Shown here: positions 49,684 through 60,052 of the stretch, piece by piece
How positions within the stretch are numbered: the stretch's first letter is position 1
Layout of the letters: every line of letters starts with the position of its first letter
From: an uncultured Cohaesibacter sp.
GTDB taxonomy: Bacteria > Pseudomonadota > Alphaproteobacteria > Rhizobiales > Cohaesibacteraceae
Direction: 5' to 3'
DNA: 64,000 bases
Assembly: GCF_963667045.1 (NCBI RefSeq)
Contig: NZ_OY762934.1
Location: forward strand, 3,302,501-3,366,500
Program-made: the position numbers and the translations under genes
The notes under the pieces: model-generated
Seen by the model: the letters and a program-made list of their open reading frames with translations, nothing else
What the model was told of the DNA's origin: nothing
Database searches by the model: none

Positions 49684-50309
49684 CTTTCAGCATTGAAGGC
49701 AAGACGCCCCTCCAATTCTGGGAAGGGCTTTATGCCAACGCGTCTGGCGAAACGTCGGGCAATCCTTCGGCTGCTCTGGCCCGGTTTGCAAAAGATCGGA
49801 CACCTGGAGTGGCATTGGATCTGGGCTGCGCAAAGGGGGACGACGCGGTCTGGCTCGCCAAACAAGGCTGGCAGGTTTTGGGCGTTGACATTGCTCCAGC
49901 CGCCTTAAGACACGCTGCTGCGAATGCCGCGCGCAACAATGTGACGGTCCGTTTTGAGCAACATGATCTGTCCCAAAGCTTTCCTGACGGCACCTTCGAT
50001 CTGATTTCCGCAAGTTTCTTGCAAACACCTTTTGATTTGCCATGGGCCGACATAATGCGACGTGCCGCCAAGGCGCTTCGCCCGGGTGGGTTGCTCCTTG
50101 CCGTAACCCACGAGCGCGTTGCCCCTTGGGCATGGAGCGATTCCGAACAGGCTTTGCCCAACGCCAAAGACAGGTTTGCCGACTTGGCCTTGCCCCAATC
50201 CGACTGGCGCCAGCTCTATGTCGGCTCCGTGGACAGGGTCGCCTCTGGGCCGGATGGGCAACAGGCTCAAGTCCGTGATGCCGTCATTGCGCTGGAGCGC
50301 TGCAACTAA
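49680..50309 (+). CDS. Class I SAM-dependent methyltransferase
   Basis: A 209-residue enzyme with the SAM-binding motif ALDLGCAKGDDAVWLAKQGW (about 45-64), then VLGVDIAP and the post-motif DLISASFLQTPFDLPW and ALRPGGLLLAV. The N-terminal FWEGLYANASGET resembles thiopurine/tellurite-type methyltransferases. Coupled translation with the exporter suggests modification plus export of a toxic compound. Confidence 0.85.
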   Translation: MTFSIEGKTPLQFWEGLYANASGETSGNPSAALARFAKDRTPGVALDLGCAKGDDAVWLAKQGWQVLGVDIAPAALRHAAANAARNNVTVRFEQHDLSQSFPDGTFDLISASFLQTPFDLPWADIMRRAAKALRPGGLLLAVTHERVAPWAWSDSEQALPNAKDRFADLALPQSDWRQLYVGSVDRVASGPDGQQAQVRDAVIALERCN

Positions 50310-50438
50310 CCTGCAAAAGGACCAATTGATGTCGGGATGTCGTCCGGCTCAGTTTTGGTCTTCGTGTGATCAATGTGCGGCGTCGTAGATTACCTGTCAA
50401 AAAAAGAGCTTGCCAAAGCGGCATGTGTGACTCTAAAT

Positions 50439-50456
50439 GTTATGTTATAACGTTAT
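50439..50456. promoter_or_regulatory. Zur-like zinc-uptake regulator box (site 2)
   Basis: GTTATGTTATAACGTTAT shares its first 17 bases with the box at 38178. It lies 24 bp before the start codon of the COG0523 GTPase, overlapping where the promoter should be. Confidence 0.8.
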
Positions 50457-50480
50457 GTTTCGTACCTAAGGAGTTACCCT

Positions 50481-51695
50481 GTGTCAGGCACGCGTCTACC
50501 TGTCACTGTCCTTTCTGGCTTTCTGGGGGCCGGAAAGACGACTTTGCTCAACACCATCCTGAACAATCGCGAAGGTCTCCGTGTCGCGGTCATCGTCAAT
50601 GACATGTCCGAAGTCAATATTGATGCCGATCTTGTTCGTGCCGGTGGCGCAGAGTTGAGCCAGACGGATGAAACGCTCGTTGAAATGTCCAATGGCTGCA
50701 TTTGCTGCACCTTGCGTGATGACCTGTTGATTGAAGTCCGCAAGCTCGCCAGTGAAAGCAGGTTTGATTATCTATTGATTGAATCAACCGGGATTGCCGA
50801 GCCTTTGCCCGTAGCGGCAACATTCGAATTTCGCGATGAGATGGGTGTCAGCCTATCTGATGTGGCACGCCTCGATACCATGGTGACAGTGGTGGATGCT
50901 GCCAATCTTCTCAACGACTATTCAAGTCACGACTTCCTGGAAGATCGCGGCGAAACGTTGGGTGAGGACGATGACCGTACTCTTGTTCACCTTCTGACCG
51001 ACCAGATCGAATTTGCCGATGTTGTCGTGCTCAACAAGGTGAGCGCCGCGACGCCAGACCAGGTGGACGCGGCGCAAAAGATTATCCGCAGCCTGAATGC
51101 CGATGCCAAGATCATCGAAACAGACTTCAGCAAAGTTGCCAGCAAGGATATTCTGAACACCGGCCTGTTTGACTTTGAAAAGGCGCACGAGCATCCATTA
51201 TGGGCCAAGGAGCTCTATGGCTTCGCAGATCACGTGCCTGAAACAGAGGAATATGGCGTCCAATCCTTCGTTTATCGCGCAAGGCAGCCGTTTGATCCCA
51301 AGAAAATTCACAACCTTCTGAATGGCTCGCTTCCCGGTGTCATCCGTGCGAAAGGCCATTTCTGGATGGCAACGCGCCCTGACTGGGTTGCTGAATTTTC
51401 CCTCGCGGGTGCTCTGTCGAGCATTTCCCCCATTGGCACCTGGTGGGCATCGGTGCCGCAAAACCGTTGGCCGGACAACCCTCAGGCGATCAAATATCTC
51501 AAGGAAACCTGGGCCGAACCATTTGGTGACCGCCGGCAGGAAATCGTGTTTATCGGAACCGGCATTGATTGGGAGCGCTTGAAGTCCCGATTGGATGGTG
51601 CGCTGCTTGAGGTTGCTGATGCAGAAGAGCTGAAACAGCTTACAAAACTCCCTGATCCTTTTCCAACATGGATGAGACGGGAACAGGTGGCGTGA
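50481..51695 (+). CDS. COG0523/CobW family GTPase, ZigA-like zinc chaperone
   Basis: A 404-residue GTPase. The P-loop is GFLGAGKTT (about residues 13-21) and the family CxCC motif is GCICC. Then come [15 protein letters not shown] and a C-terminal CobW domain from about 265 ([20 protein letters not shown]). The C-terminal [11 protein letters not shown] segment is typical of the zinc-starvation (YciC/ZigA) group. GTG is the start, with AAGGAG 7 bp upstream. The Zur-like box and DUF1826 partner support a role in handing zinc to enzymes under zinc limitation. Confidence 0.92.
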   Translation: MSGTRLPVTVLSGFLGAGKTTLLNTILNNREGLRVAVIVNDMSEVNIDADLVRAGGAELSQTDETLVEMSNGCICCTLRDDLLIEVRKLASESRFDYLLIESTGIAEPLPVAATFEFRDEMGVSLSDVARLDTMVTVVDAANLLNDYSSHDFLEDRGETLGEDDDRTLVHLLTDQIEFADVVVLNKVSAATPDQVDAAQKIIRSLNADAKIIETDFSKVASKDILNTGLFDFEKAHEHPLWAKELYGFADHVPETEEYGVQSFVYRARQPFDPKKIHNLLNGSLPGVIRAKGHFWMATRPDWVAEFSLAGALSSISPIGTWWASVPQNRWPDNPQAIKYLKETWAEPFGDRRQEIVFIGTGIDWERLKSRLDGALLEVADAEELKQLTKLPDPFPTWMRREQVA

Positions 51696-52348
51696 GCAAG
51701 CTTCTCTTGGAAAAGACACAGATGGCTGCAAGCCCGCTGCAGCCATCTCGCAACAGCCATTCGGCAGAAGCTGTTCTCATCGGCCGCGAGGTTGAAGCCT
51801 TGCAACAAACCACCAATCCTGGGGTTGCTGCTGTGATTTGGCACCGCAATCCCATCGCCTCCTTTCAGAATTGGGTCGATAGGCTACCATCTGAACAACT
51901 GCCCGAATTGCGCACGATCGTGCCGCTCGACAGGGTGGAGAGCGTGGTCCAAGCTGCGTGCGATGCGAAGGAACTGCCAGCAGGGCCGGAGCGAAATAGG
52001 CTCGCAAGCGACGTGGCCGCTCTGGCCTTCATTTTTGGGCAGATCATGGACGTTCACAACGTGCACCTGCGTTTCGATGTTGATGATGGCGGGATGTGTC
52101 CGAAATTCCATATCGACAATGTCGCTGCCCGTCTCTTGTGCACCTATCGCGGACCGGGGACGGAGTATGTCACAACAGCGAACCTCGATGACTCCGAGCA
52201 GATTGGCCAGATCGCCACCGGTTCGGTCGGGTTGTTTCGCGGCAAAAAATGGCCATCGCTTGAAGACTGTACTCTCCTGCATCGTTCGCCACAGATTGCA
52301 CCGGGATCATTGGCTCGGTTGCTGCTTGTTATCGATACGGCTGGCTAG
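51692..52348 (+). CDS. DUF1826 domain protein
   Basis: A 218-residue protein of the DUF1826 family, often paired with COG0523 GTPases. Conserved features are [20 protein letters not shown] and [14 protein letters not shown], which contain Cys and His that could bind a metal. The start is taken at GTG 51692, which overlaps the GTPase stop (GTGA); an ATG 24 bp upstream is possible. The family's biochemical role is unknown. Confidence 0.85.
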   Translation: MSKLLLEKTQMAASPLQPSRNSHSAEAVLIGREVEALQQTTNPGVAAVIWHRNPIASFQNWVDRLPSEQLPELRTIVPLDRVESVVQAACDAKELPAGPERNRLASDVAALAFIFGQIMDVHNVHLRFDVDDGGMCPKFHIDNVAARLLCTYRGPGTEYVTTANLDDSEQIGQIATGSVGLFRGKKWPSLEDCTLLHRSPQIAPGSLARLLLVIDTAG

Positions 52349-52434
52349 CTGCCATCAGCAGGCAAGCTGTGCGACCAATGACAGCAACAAATGCGTTTGT
52401 AACGCACACTGGACCGATTAACTTGTAGTATGGC

Positions 52435-52660
52435 TCACACCCGTCCCCTCTCAGCGTTTGCTTGCAAACGCCTGCCGGGTAGTGGATGGCTCACACCAGG
52501 CTCTTTACAGGCATGAGCCACAGCATCTCGCTTGCCGACAGGCGTCTCCTTTTTGAAGCGATATCCTTCAGGGCCGCATTGTCCAGCATCTGCTCGGCCA
52601 AAAGCTTTTGGGGCCTGGCATTCTCTTCTTCGCGTGTCTTCAGCTAGCGGGCATCCGACC
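52435..52660 (-). pseudogene. IS3-family transposase remnant (OrfA end / OrfB start)
   Basis: On the minus strand one frame reads TREEENARPQKLLAEQMLDN and AALKDIA, the leucine-zipper end of IS3-group OrfA. Next to an AAAAAGG slip site another frame reads FKKETPVGKRDAVAHACKEP GVS, the usual start of OrfB (modify: split over two pieces here). Everything else is missing. Two copies of GGTGTGAGCCAT lie 57 bp apart at the decayed end. The rest of the 430 bp gap between the DUF1826 and AbrB genes shows nothing else. Confidence 0.65.
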
Positions 52661-52781
52661 AGAATGGTTAGTGGCGAGATTGTGCAGGACCTCAAAACAG
52701 TTTTTGGTCAGATTTGATATTCGGTGGCCTCAGAGAATTGCCCTGATCCGCTTTAGGCGATAAAAGGGTGGGGCATTTTGC

Positions 52782-53912
52782 GTGAATGCCCCCATTCCCA
52801 TCAGTAGGAAACCGTCCGCCATGGCAGACGGTCTTGCGCCTATCCTTGAACAGATCAAAAGGCAGACTCAATTGAAGATATTGGCAAAATGGTGCCTTCT
52901 GATCCTCTTTTCCTTCGGGTTGGCGGCAAGCCTTGAATGGCTCGGGCTGCCTGCGGGGCTTCTCATGGGGCCGATGATCATTGCCATCATCTTTGCCGTG
53001 AAGGGGGCAGCGTTAAAGACATCCCAGCCACTGTTCGTCTTTGCTCAAGGGATTGTCGGCATCATGATTGCCAGCAATCTGCCGGTGACCGTGTTTGGTC
53101 AAATCTGGACAGACTGGTCCGTCTTTCTCTTTGGCACGATGGCAACTGTCATTGCTTCCACCCTGCTGGGCTGGGCGATGACCCGATCCGGCCTGCTGCC
53201 GGGAACAACTGCAATCTGGGGATCTTCCCCGGGTGGCGCAACACTCATGACCCTGATGTGCGAACCCTATGGCGCTGATATGCGGCTGGTTGCCTTCATG
53301 CAGTATATGCGGGTTCTGGGCTGCGTTGCGTCGGCGTCGCTGGTTGCCATGTATCTTGGCGTCCCCTCTTCGATGCATTCGGCATTCGAGCTGCCTGACA
53401 TGGCAAGCTGGATCTCGGCCATTCCGCCAATCATCGTCGCCTTCGTTGCTTCAGCCGTGGGGGTTCGATCACGCATTCCCGGAGGTACGATCCTGTTGCC
53501 GATGAGCATCGGGATCATCATCAAGATTTTCTGGCCGATCTCTCTGGACCTGCCCCTGCCGGTGCTTGCACTGAGCTATGCGATTATTGGATGGGGTATC
53601 GGTGCCCGTTTTTCGATGGAGACCCTCAGACATGCGGCCAAGGCTTTTACCAGAGTCCTCGGTTCGGTAATACTGCTGATCCTCATCTGTGCCTGCATCG
53701 GTGCCATTCTGACTGTCCTTACTGGCATTGATCTGCTCACGGCCCTGCTGGCGACAAGTCCGGGCGGGTTGGACGCAATCGCGATTATCGCGACCTCCAC
53801 CCATGTGGATATTTCTTTTGTTCTGGCGATGCAAACAAGCCGATATCTGGTTGTCGCCTTCGCTGCGCCTATTCTGGCCCGGTCATTGTCAGCAAAAGCG
53901 ACTGCTGCTTGA
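52782..53912 (+). CDS. AbrB family membrane protein
   Basis: A 376-residue protein with about ten membrane helices in two repeats. The pattern LGLPAGLLMGPMIIAIIFAV in repeat 1 and GWGIGARFSMETLRHA near the second is that of the AbrB (AbrB_dup) family. SSPGGATLMTLMCEPYGADM and TSPGGLDAIAIIATSTHVDI are the two matching signature loops, one per half. Family members are putative transporters or regulators of unknown substrate. The start is GTG at 52782; an ATG at 52821 is an alternative. Confidence 0.85.
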   Translation: MNAPIPISRKPSAMADGLAPILEQIKRQTQLKILAKWCLLILFSFGLAASLEWLGLPAGLLMGPMIIAIIFAVKGAALKTSQPLFVFAQGIVGIMIASNLPVTVFGQIWTDWSVFLFGTMATVIASTLLGWAMTRSGLLPGTTAIWGSSPGGATLMTLMCEPYGADMRLVAFMQYMRVLGCVASASLVAMYLGVPSSMHSAFELPDMASWISAIPPIIVAFVASAVGVRSRIPGGTILLPMSIGIIIKIFWPISLDLPLPVLALSYAIIGWGIGARFSMETLRHAAKAFTRVLGSVILLILICACIGAILTVLTGIDLLTALLATSPGGLDAIAIIATSTHVDISFVLAMQTSRYLVVAFAAPILARSLSAKATAA

Positions 53913-54070
53913 TACCATGACGATTGCGCGTGTGTGGGGATGTTGGCATCATCATCGCAGTGCCGCATTTGCCACTTCTCATTGCAAAGTTATGTGTCTA
54001 ACCGGGCTTGGTTGTTGCTTTTGCCTTGTTTCAATTCCTAAACTTGAAATTGAAAAGGGGAGGCCGGGCA

Positions 54071-57000
54071 ATGATCGAGGAAATGGCTGGAGACGGAATT
54101 CTTCAAGTTGCAGAAGGGTTTGAGATCGAGGCGGATATTGCGTCCGTTGTCAATTATGCAAGCTGGCAAAACTCGGTGCCGGTGATCTCATCCGTTCGGG
54201 TCAGGAACAATCTGGCCGAAGCAAGGCGGCGGCTGGTTCTCGAGCTCACCTTTTCTCCTGCTTTTGCCCGGTCCGTGCGCTGGACTCTGGATCTGGTTGG
54301 GGCGAACGAGGTGTTTGCCCTTTCCAATCCTGATCTCGAGATCGACGCTGACTATCTGAATGCTCTTGATGAGGCCGAGAAGGCCGTGGCACTCTTCAGC
54401 CTGAAGGACGGCGAGGGCGCAGTGCTGACTGAAGTCAGGAAGGAACTCAGACTGCTGGCGCGCGATGAGTGGGGTGGTTTTGACGGAATGGGCGGGCTCG
54501 CGGCGGCGTTCGTCATGCCCAATGACCCGGCGATAGCACCCATTCTCAAGAAGGCGGGTGATGTCTTGCAACGGTTCGGCCATTCGCCTGCGCTGAATGG
54601 CTATCAGAGCAATGACCCGGCGCGTGCCTATATGCTTGCTGCGGCGATCTGGTCGTCTGTTGCCGGTCTGGGGCTGACCTATGCAGAGCCGCCAAAGAGT
54701 TTTGAACTTTATGGCCAGAAGGTTCGGCGGCCAACCACGATCAGGGATCAGGGGCTGGCAACCTGCTTTGACACGACGTTGCTGTTTGCGTCCGCGCTTG
54801 AAGCGGTGGGGCTCAATCCGGTGGTGCTTTTGAAGACCGGCCATAGCTATTGCGGTGTCTGGCTGACCGAAAAGACGTTGCCGTCGCTGGTGGAGCGGGA
54901 CCCTATCGAGATTCGCAAGGCGCTGGCAGCGCGTGAGCTGATCGTGTTCGAGACAACCGGTGTCACGTCCCGCCCGGCCGATCCGTTCGAGCAGGCCATT
55001 GTGATCGGACAGGGCCATACCAACGAAAAGAATGCGGCCGATTTTGTCGGGGCGATTGATATTGCCCGCTCGCGTGCGTCGCAAATTCGCCCGATGGCCG
55101 CGCATCAGGCCATGGCGCAGACCGGCAAGGAGGGGGAGGCAAGCATCGAGGCGGCCGAGCTTCCCTTGCCCAAGGCTCCCTCGTTTGAAGACCTGTCCGG
55201 CCTGATCATCGAAGAAAAGCCAGCGACCGCGCAGGACCGCATTGCCCGTTGGCAGAACAAGCTGCTTGACCTGTCGCTCAGAAACAGGCTGCTGAACTTC
55301 AAGGCAACCAAACAGACCGTCCCTTTCCTTTGCCCGAACGTGCCAGCTCTGGAAGATCTGCTGGCTGACCAGAACCGGATTCGTGTCATCTCCCTGCCGG
55401 AGGAAAACCCGCACGGAGAGCGTAGCGACAGTCTGTTTCAGGAGCAGACCGGACGGGATCTGGATTATGAATTCGTCGTGCGGTCGCTTGAGCGCAGGGA
55501 AATTGCGGCGACGCTGGAAAAGAGCGAGCTGGACAAGCGTCTTACAGAGCTATATCGGCGCGCCAGAAGCGATATGACCGAAGGCGGCTCCAATACGCTC
55601 TTTCTGGCCGTCGGGTTCCTCAGGTGGAAAAAGACGGCAAGTGATGACAGGACCTACAAGGCCCCGTTGCTGCTCATTCCGGTTAAGCTGACGAGGCGAA
55701 GCGCCAATGCTCCCTTCTATCTGGAGCATCACGAGGATGATGTCAAATTCAACTCGACCTTGCTGGAGTTTCTCAAGAAGGACTTCAGTCTTGCCATGCC
55801 AGCCTTTGATGAGAGCCTGCCCAAGGACGAGAGCGGCATCGACGTTCCGCTGGTCTTTGAAACGATCCGGCGGGTTGTCCGGGATGTGCCGGGCTTCGAA
55901 GTGCTGGATGATATTGCGCTTTCGACCTTCTCCTTTGCCAAGTTCCTGATGTGGAAGGATCTGGTTGATCGGACCGATGAGTTAAGAAAGAACCGTGTTG
56001 TTCGTCACCTGATCGACAATCCCGACAAGGCGTTTGATCCGGGGCTCACGACGGATTTCCCTCAGGTCTTCGAGCTTGACAGCAAATATCGGCCAGCTGA
56101 TATCGTCACCCCGCTTCCCGCTGACTCATCCCAATTGAGTGCCGTCATGGGGGCCGCTGAAGGGCGCGACTTCGTGCTGGTCGGGCCGCCGGGCACCGGC
56201 AAGAGCCAGACCATCACCAACATGATTGCCCAATGCCTGGCGACGGGAAAAAGCGTCCTGTTCGTTGCGGAGAAAACGGCAGCACTCGGCGTTGTCTATC
56301 GGCGGCTCAAGGAACATGGCCTTGGAGACTTCTGCCTTGAACTGCATTCCAACCGGGCGGAAAAGAAGCAGTTCCTGTCGCAGTTGCAGGCATCCTGGGA
56401 AACCAAGTCTGATGCCAACCTGAACGAATGGGTGACTATCAATGACCAGCTGCAGGTGCGTCGCGACAGCCTGAACGACTATGTCTCTGCCCTGCACAAA
56501 CGGGCGGCATGTGGCCTCAGTGTTTTTGAAGCGCTGGGATTGTCGGTCAAATATGCCGATCAATACACGCCTCGGCTGAATTGGGACCCTTCCGCTGAAG
56601 TGGGAGAGCAAACGCTCCTGCAAATGAAAGAGACAATCCGAGATATCGCCAGCGTGCATCGTCAAGTGATACCCGTCCCAGCTCTGGAACTGGTCGGAAC
56701 GACTGAATGGTCGAACAGATGGGTCGGGGACCTGCGGCAGGCGGCGCAAAGCCTTGCGGTCTCTACGGATGTGTTGTTGGCGCGCGTGGTCGATTTTGCA
56801 CGGCTTGCCGGTCTTGATGCGCAACGGCAGTTTTCCCTGTCGGAACTGGAGCATGTGGTCTGGCTCGGAAAGCTGGTTGACTCGACTGCTGAAAAAACGC
56901 TGGCGGTGGTTTTCGAGGAGCAGCTGGACAGGATCCGGCAATCTGTTGAAGAATTGGCAGGATGCGTTGAGACTTTCAAGGCTGAACATGCAAGGCTCAG

Positions 57001-60000
57001 CGCCGTCTACGAGGAAGCCAGTATTGCCCGCATGCCGATTGACCAGATTGATCAGGACTGGCGTATGGCCTGCTCCCGGATGTGGCCGTTTTCCGTTTTT
57101 GCCAAAAGCCGGGTGCGGAAGTTTCTTCAGAGCTATGCCTTGACGGGGAAAGCCAATCCCGCCGATGAGGTGATGCCCCTGCAGAAGATGCAGTCTGCGC
57201 TCAAAACCATGGAGAGCCGGTCCGAAAGGCACCATTATCCCGCATGGAACGGAACCGAAACGGATACGGGGCACCTGAAGGCCTATTTTGATCTGGCGGG
57301 CAAGATCAGGACCGGATTTGAATCCATCGGGTATCTTGGCCATGAGGCCCTGACGAGCAATGGAGCCATGCAGTCTTGCCTTTCTGGCGGTAGCGCAACC
57401 CATCCGCTGCGCCTTCTGGCAAGGGATCTTATTGATGCGTGGGACGATTTCAGTGCCCGATTGGCGGCCTTCCGCAATGTGGCGAACACCGATGAGGATC
57501 AACTCGAAGGGGCTGCCATCCTGCCGCGACTGCATGACATGCTCGACGCGCTTGAGCAGAATGCTGGTCAATTGCAGGTCTGGACCGAGTGGCAGAAGGT
57601 CAAGGTAAAAGCCAATGCACAGAAGCTTTCCAGCTTTCTGGAGGCGGTCGAAGAGCACCGCATTTCGCATGATGATCTGGCATTGAGTTTTTCTGTCGCC
57701 TTTGCCAACTGGTGGCTGCCCGATGCCATCGGCAGATCGGATGTGTTGCGCAGCTTCAAGCGGTTCAGGCACGAGGAGATGCTGGAGCAGTTTCGGTTGC
57801 TCGATGACGAGGCCAGACGGGCTGCGGCTTCAAAGGTCCGATCAGCGCTCAATCATCATTTGCCAGCGCCCCATGAAGTGGCAAAACGGTCCGAGCTTGG
57901 TCTGCTGCGCTACCAGATGGAGCTGAAGCGCCCGAGCAAGTCCATTCGCGACATGATCGCTTCCATGCCGACCACCTTCAACAAGCTGGCCCCCTGCCTG
58001 CTGATGTCGCCGCTGTCGATCGCTCAATATCTGCCAGCCGGGCAGGCTTTGTTTGATGTGGTCATCTTCGATGAGGCCTCGCAGATCACGACATGGGATG
58101 CCGTGGGTGCAATCGCCCGAGGCAGACAGACCATCATTGTCGGTGATCCCAAGCAGCTGCCTCCCACCAATTTCTTTGGCCGGAATGATGACGATGACGA
58201 CGAAGAGCTTGAAGTCTACGAGAAGGATCTCGAAAGCATCCTGGATGAGGCCATTGCCTCGGGCCTGCCTTCCAAGCAGTTGAACTGGCACTATCGCAGC
58301 CGCAGTGAATCGCTCATCGCCTTTTCGAACTGGCACTATTATGGCAATCGTCTGATCACCTTTCCGTCGCCTGCGGTCAATGATCAGGCGGTCAAGCTGG
58401 TTCATGTTGCCGATGCGGTTTATGACAGAGGCAAGAGCCGCACCAACAGGGATGAAGCCCGCGAGATTGTCAGGATCGCGGTTGCCAAGATGCAAAGCTG
58501 GCTGCAGCTTGCCGAGGAGGATCGCCCCACTTTGGGTGTTATCACGTTCAACCAGCAGCAGCAGAGCCTGATACAGGATTTGTTCGATGCCGAGTTGCGC
58601 AGCAATCAGGATCTGGAATGGTTCTTCTCGGATGATCGGATTGAGCCAGCGATCGTCCGCAATCTGGAAAATGTTCAGGGTGACGAACGGGATGTGATGC
58701 TGTTCTCGATCACTTTCGGCCCGGATCAGGCTGGCAAGATGTCCATGTCCTTCGGTGCCATCAACAAGGATGGTGGAGAGCGGCGGCTCAATGTGGCGGT
58801 GACGCGCGCCAGAGCCGAGTTGCTGGTGGTCAGCACCATCACCGCTGACGTGATCGATACGTCGCGGACAAGGGCTCTTGGTGTTCAGCATCTGAAAGAA
58901 TTTCTGGCCTATGCAGAAAAAGGGTCTGCCTCCCTTCCCGCAGCGGTCAGCGGATCGGAAGGCGGGTTTGATAGCCCGTTCGAGGAAGCTGTCTCCGACG
59001 CCCTGCAAGCCAGAGGGTGGGCCGTCATCCCGCAAGTTGGCGTGTCCGGTTTTCGCATTGACCTTGGCATAGTGCATCCCGACAGACCGGGAGCCTTCCT
59101 CGCTGGCATCGAGTGTGACGGGGCGACCTATCACAGATCGGCAACGGCACGCGACCGTGACAAGGTGCGCGAGCAGGTTCTGCGCAATCTTGGCTGGGAA
59201 ATCCTCCGCATCTGGTCGCCGGACTGGTGGTATGATGCATCCAGAGTGGCGGGGGAGATACACCAAAAGCTTGATGGGCTCGTCGTGGCAAGCAGGGAAA
59301 AGGAAAAACGGAAAAAGGCTGAAGCCCGGAGTGACGGGGTTTTCGCAGAGGCTGATGCGGGAGTGGCCGTCCAGCCTGTGGCTGCAGAGGCGGCAGACAG
59401 CGCCGAGGCCTCTCTCCTGCCGATGGAGCCATCTTCGCGTGACCACCTGTCGGAAGAGCCTGCTGCAGCTCCTGCCAATCAGAACGCGCCATTTCAAGCC
59501 GTCAGAATAGCACAAGGCCCTGCGATGGCCAGTGAACCCCTCTATACCATAACGGACCTGCAATCCTTTGCGGTCGATCCGGACCGTTTCTATGATGTTG
59601 CCTATTCGTCCATGCTTGCCAGCCTGATAGACAGGATCGTCGAAACCGAGGGGCCGATCAAGGATACACTGCTCGCGCAGCGGGTGACCAAGGCCCATGG
59701 CTGGAGCCGAACAGGGAACCGTTTGAGAGAGCATATCTTTGCTCACTTGAAGTCCTATGACTTCTCAGAAGGCACGGCCGGACGCTTTGTTTGGAAGAGT
59801 GGGGCCAGGAAAGAGTTGGTGCCTTTCCGTAAATCACTGGACCGCGACAACCGGAGGCCGGTGAATGACATTTCGCTTGCTGAAATCGCTGGGCTGATCA
59901 GGGAAAAGCCCGGCCTTTTGCAACAGGACGAGCCGGTCTACGCGATTGCCCATGAAATGGGATATGACCGTGTTGCCAGTGCCATTCAGGCACGGCTTTG

Positions 60001-60052
60001 CGAGGCAATCGCGTATTATTCCGACCTGACCGACGAGCAGAAGGGCGTTTGA
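54071..60052 (+). CDS. Hhe-like defence protein: DUF4011 - SF1 helicase - PD-(D/E)XK nuclease - DUF3320
   Basis: A single 1993-residue protein. The N-terminal 310 residues are uncharacterised. A DUF4011-type region follows (about 365-600, RIARWQNKLLDLSLRNRLLN). The SF1 helicase has Walker A GPPGTGKS at 705-712, Walker B DEAS at 1334-1337, GDPKQLPP just after, and motif VI LNVAVTRARAE at 1573-1583. About 620 residues are inserted between its motifs. The nuclease at about 1633-1735 (FDSPFEEAVSDAL) has candidate residues Asp1664 and Glu1681 with Asp1683 (IECDG), like the MTES_1575/Vsr-like fold. DUF3320 is at about 1830-1960. This order matches the hhe class of single-gene anti-phage systems. 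The ATG at 54071 has GGGGAGG before it. Confidence 0.88.
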   Translation: MIEEMAGDGILQVAEGFEIEADIASVVNYASWQNSVPVISSVRVRNNLAEARRRLVLELTFSPAFARSVRWTLDLVGANEVFALSNPDLEIDADYLNALDEAEKAVALFSLKDGEGAVLTEVRKELRLLARDEWGGFDGMGGLAAAFVMPNDPAIAPILKKAGDVLQRFGHSPALNGYQSNDPARAYMLAAAIWSSVAGLGLTYAEPPKSFELYGQKVRRPTTIRDQGLATCFDTTLLFASALEAVGLNPVVLLKTGHSYCGVWLTEKTLPSLVERDPIEIRKALAARELIVFETTGVTSRPADPFEQAIVIGQGHTNEKNAADFVGAIDIARSRASQIRPMAAHQAMAQTGKEGEASIEAAELPLPKAPSFEDLSGLIIEEKPATAQDRIARWQNKLLDLSLRNRLLNFKATKQTVPFLCPNVPALEDLLADQNRIRVISLPEENPHGERSDSLFQEQTGRDLDYEFVVRSLERREIAATLEKSELDKRLTELYRRARSDMTEGGSNTLFLAVGFLRWKKTASDDRTYKAPLLLIPVKLTRRSANAPFYLEHHEDDVKFNSTLLEFLKKDFSLAMPAFDESLPKDESGIDVPLVFETIRRVVRDVPGFEVLDDIALSTFSFAKFLMWKDLVDRTDELRKNRVVRHLIDNPDKAFDPGLTTDFPQVFELDSKYRPADIVTPLPADSSQLSAVMGAAEGRDFVLVGPPGTGKSQTITNMIAQCLATGKSVLFVAEKTAALGVVYRRLKEHGLGDFCLELHSNRAEKKQFLSQLQASWETKSDANLNEWVTINDQLQVRRDSLNDYVSALHKRAACGLSVFEALGLSVKYADQYTPRLNWDPSAEVGEQTLLQMKETIRDIASVHRQVIPVPALELVGTTEWSNRWVGDLRQAAQSLAVSTDVLLARVVDFARLAGLDAQRQFSLSELEHVVWLGKLVDSTAEKTLAVVFEEQLDRIRQSVEELAGCVETFKAEHARLSAVYEEASIARMPIDQIDQDWRMACSRMWPFSVFAKSRVRKFLQSYALTGKANPADEVMPLQKMQSALKTMESRSERHHYPAWNGTETDTGHLKAYFDLAGKIRTGFESIGYLGHEALTSNGAMQSCLSGGSATHPLRLLARDLIDAWDDFSARLAAFRNVANTDEDQLEGAAILPRLHDMLDALEQNAGQLQVWTEWQKVKVKANAQKLSSFLEAVEEHRISHDDLALSFSVAFANWWLPDAIGRSDVLRSFKRFRHEEMLEQFRLLDDEARRAAASKVRSALNHHLPAPHEVAKRSELGLLRYQMELKRPSKSIRDMIASMPTTFNKLAPCLLMSPLSIAQYLPAGQALFDVVIFDEASQITTWDAVGAIARGRQTIIVGDPKQLPPTNFFGRNDDDDDEELEVYEKDLESILDEAIASGLPSKQLNWHYRSRSESLIAFSNWHYYGNRLITFPSPAVNDQAVKLVHVADAVYDRGKSRTNRDEAREIVRIAVAKMQSWLQLAEEDRPTLGVITFNQQQQSLIQDLFDAELRSNQDLEWFFSDDRIEPAIVRNLENVQGDERDVMLFSITFGPDQAGKMSMSFGAINKDGGERRLNVAVTRARAELLVVSTITADVIDTSRTRALGVQHLKEFLAYAEKGSASLPAAVSGSEGGFDSPFEEAVSDALQARGWAVIPQVGVSGFRIDLGIVHPDRPGAFLAGIECDGATYHRSATARDRDKVREQVLRNLGWEILRIWSPDWWYDASRVAGEIHQKLDGLVVASREKEKRKKAEARSDGVFAEADAGVAVQPVAAEAADSAEASLLPMEPSSRDHLSEEPAAAPANQNAPFQAVRIAQGPAMASEPLYTITDLQSFAVDPDRFYDVAYSSMLASLIDRIVETEGPIKDTLLAQRVTKAHGWSRTGNRLREHIFAHLKSYDFSEGTAGRFVWKSGARKELVPFRKSLDRDNRRPVNDISLAEIAGLIREKPGLLQQDEPVYAIAHEMGYDRVASAIQARLCEAIAYYSDLTDEQKGV

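Noticed and set aside
57842-59746. 634-codon minus-strand frame opposite the Hhe-like gene
   Set aside because: The plus strand carries helicase and nuclease motifs across the same bases; the antisense frame has none.
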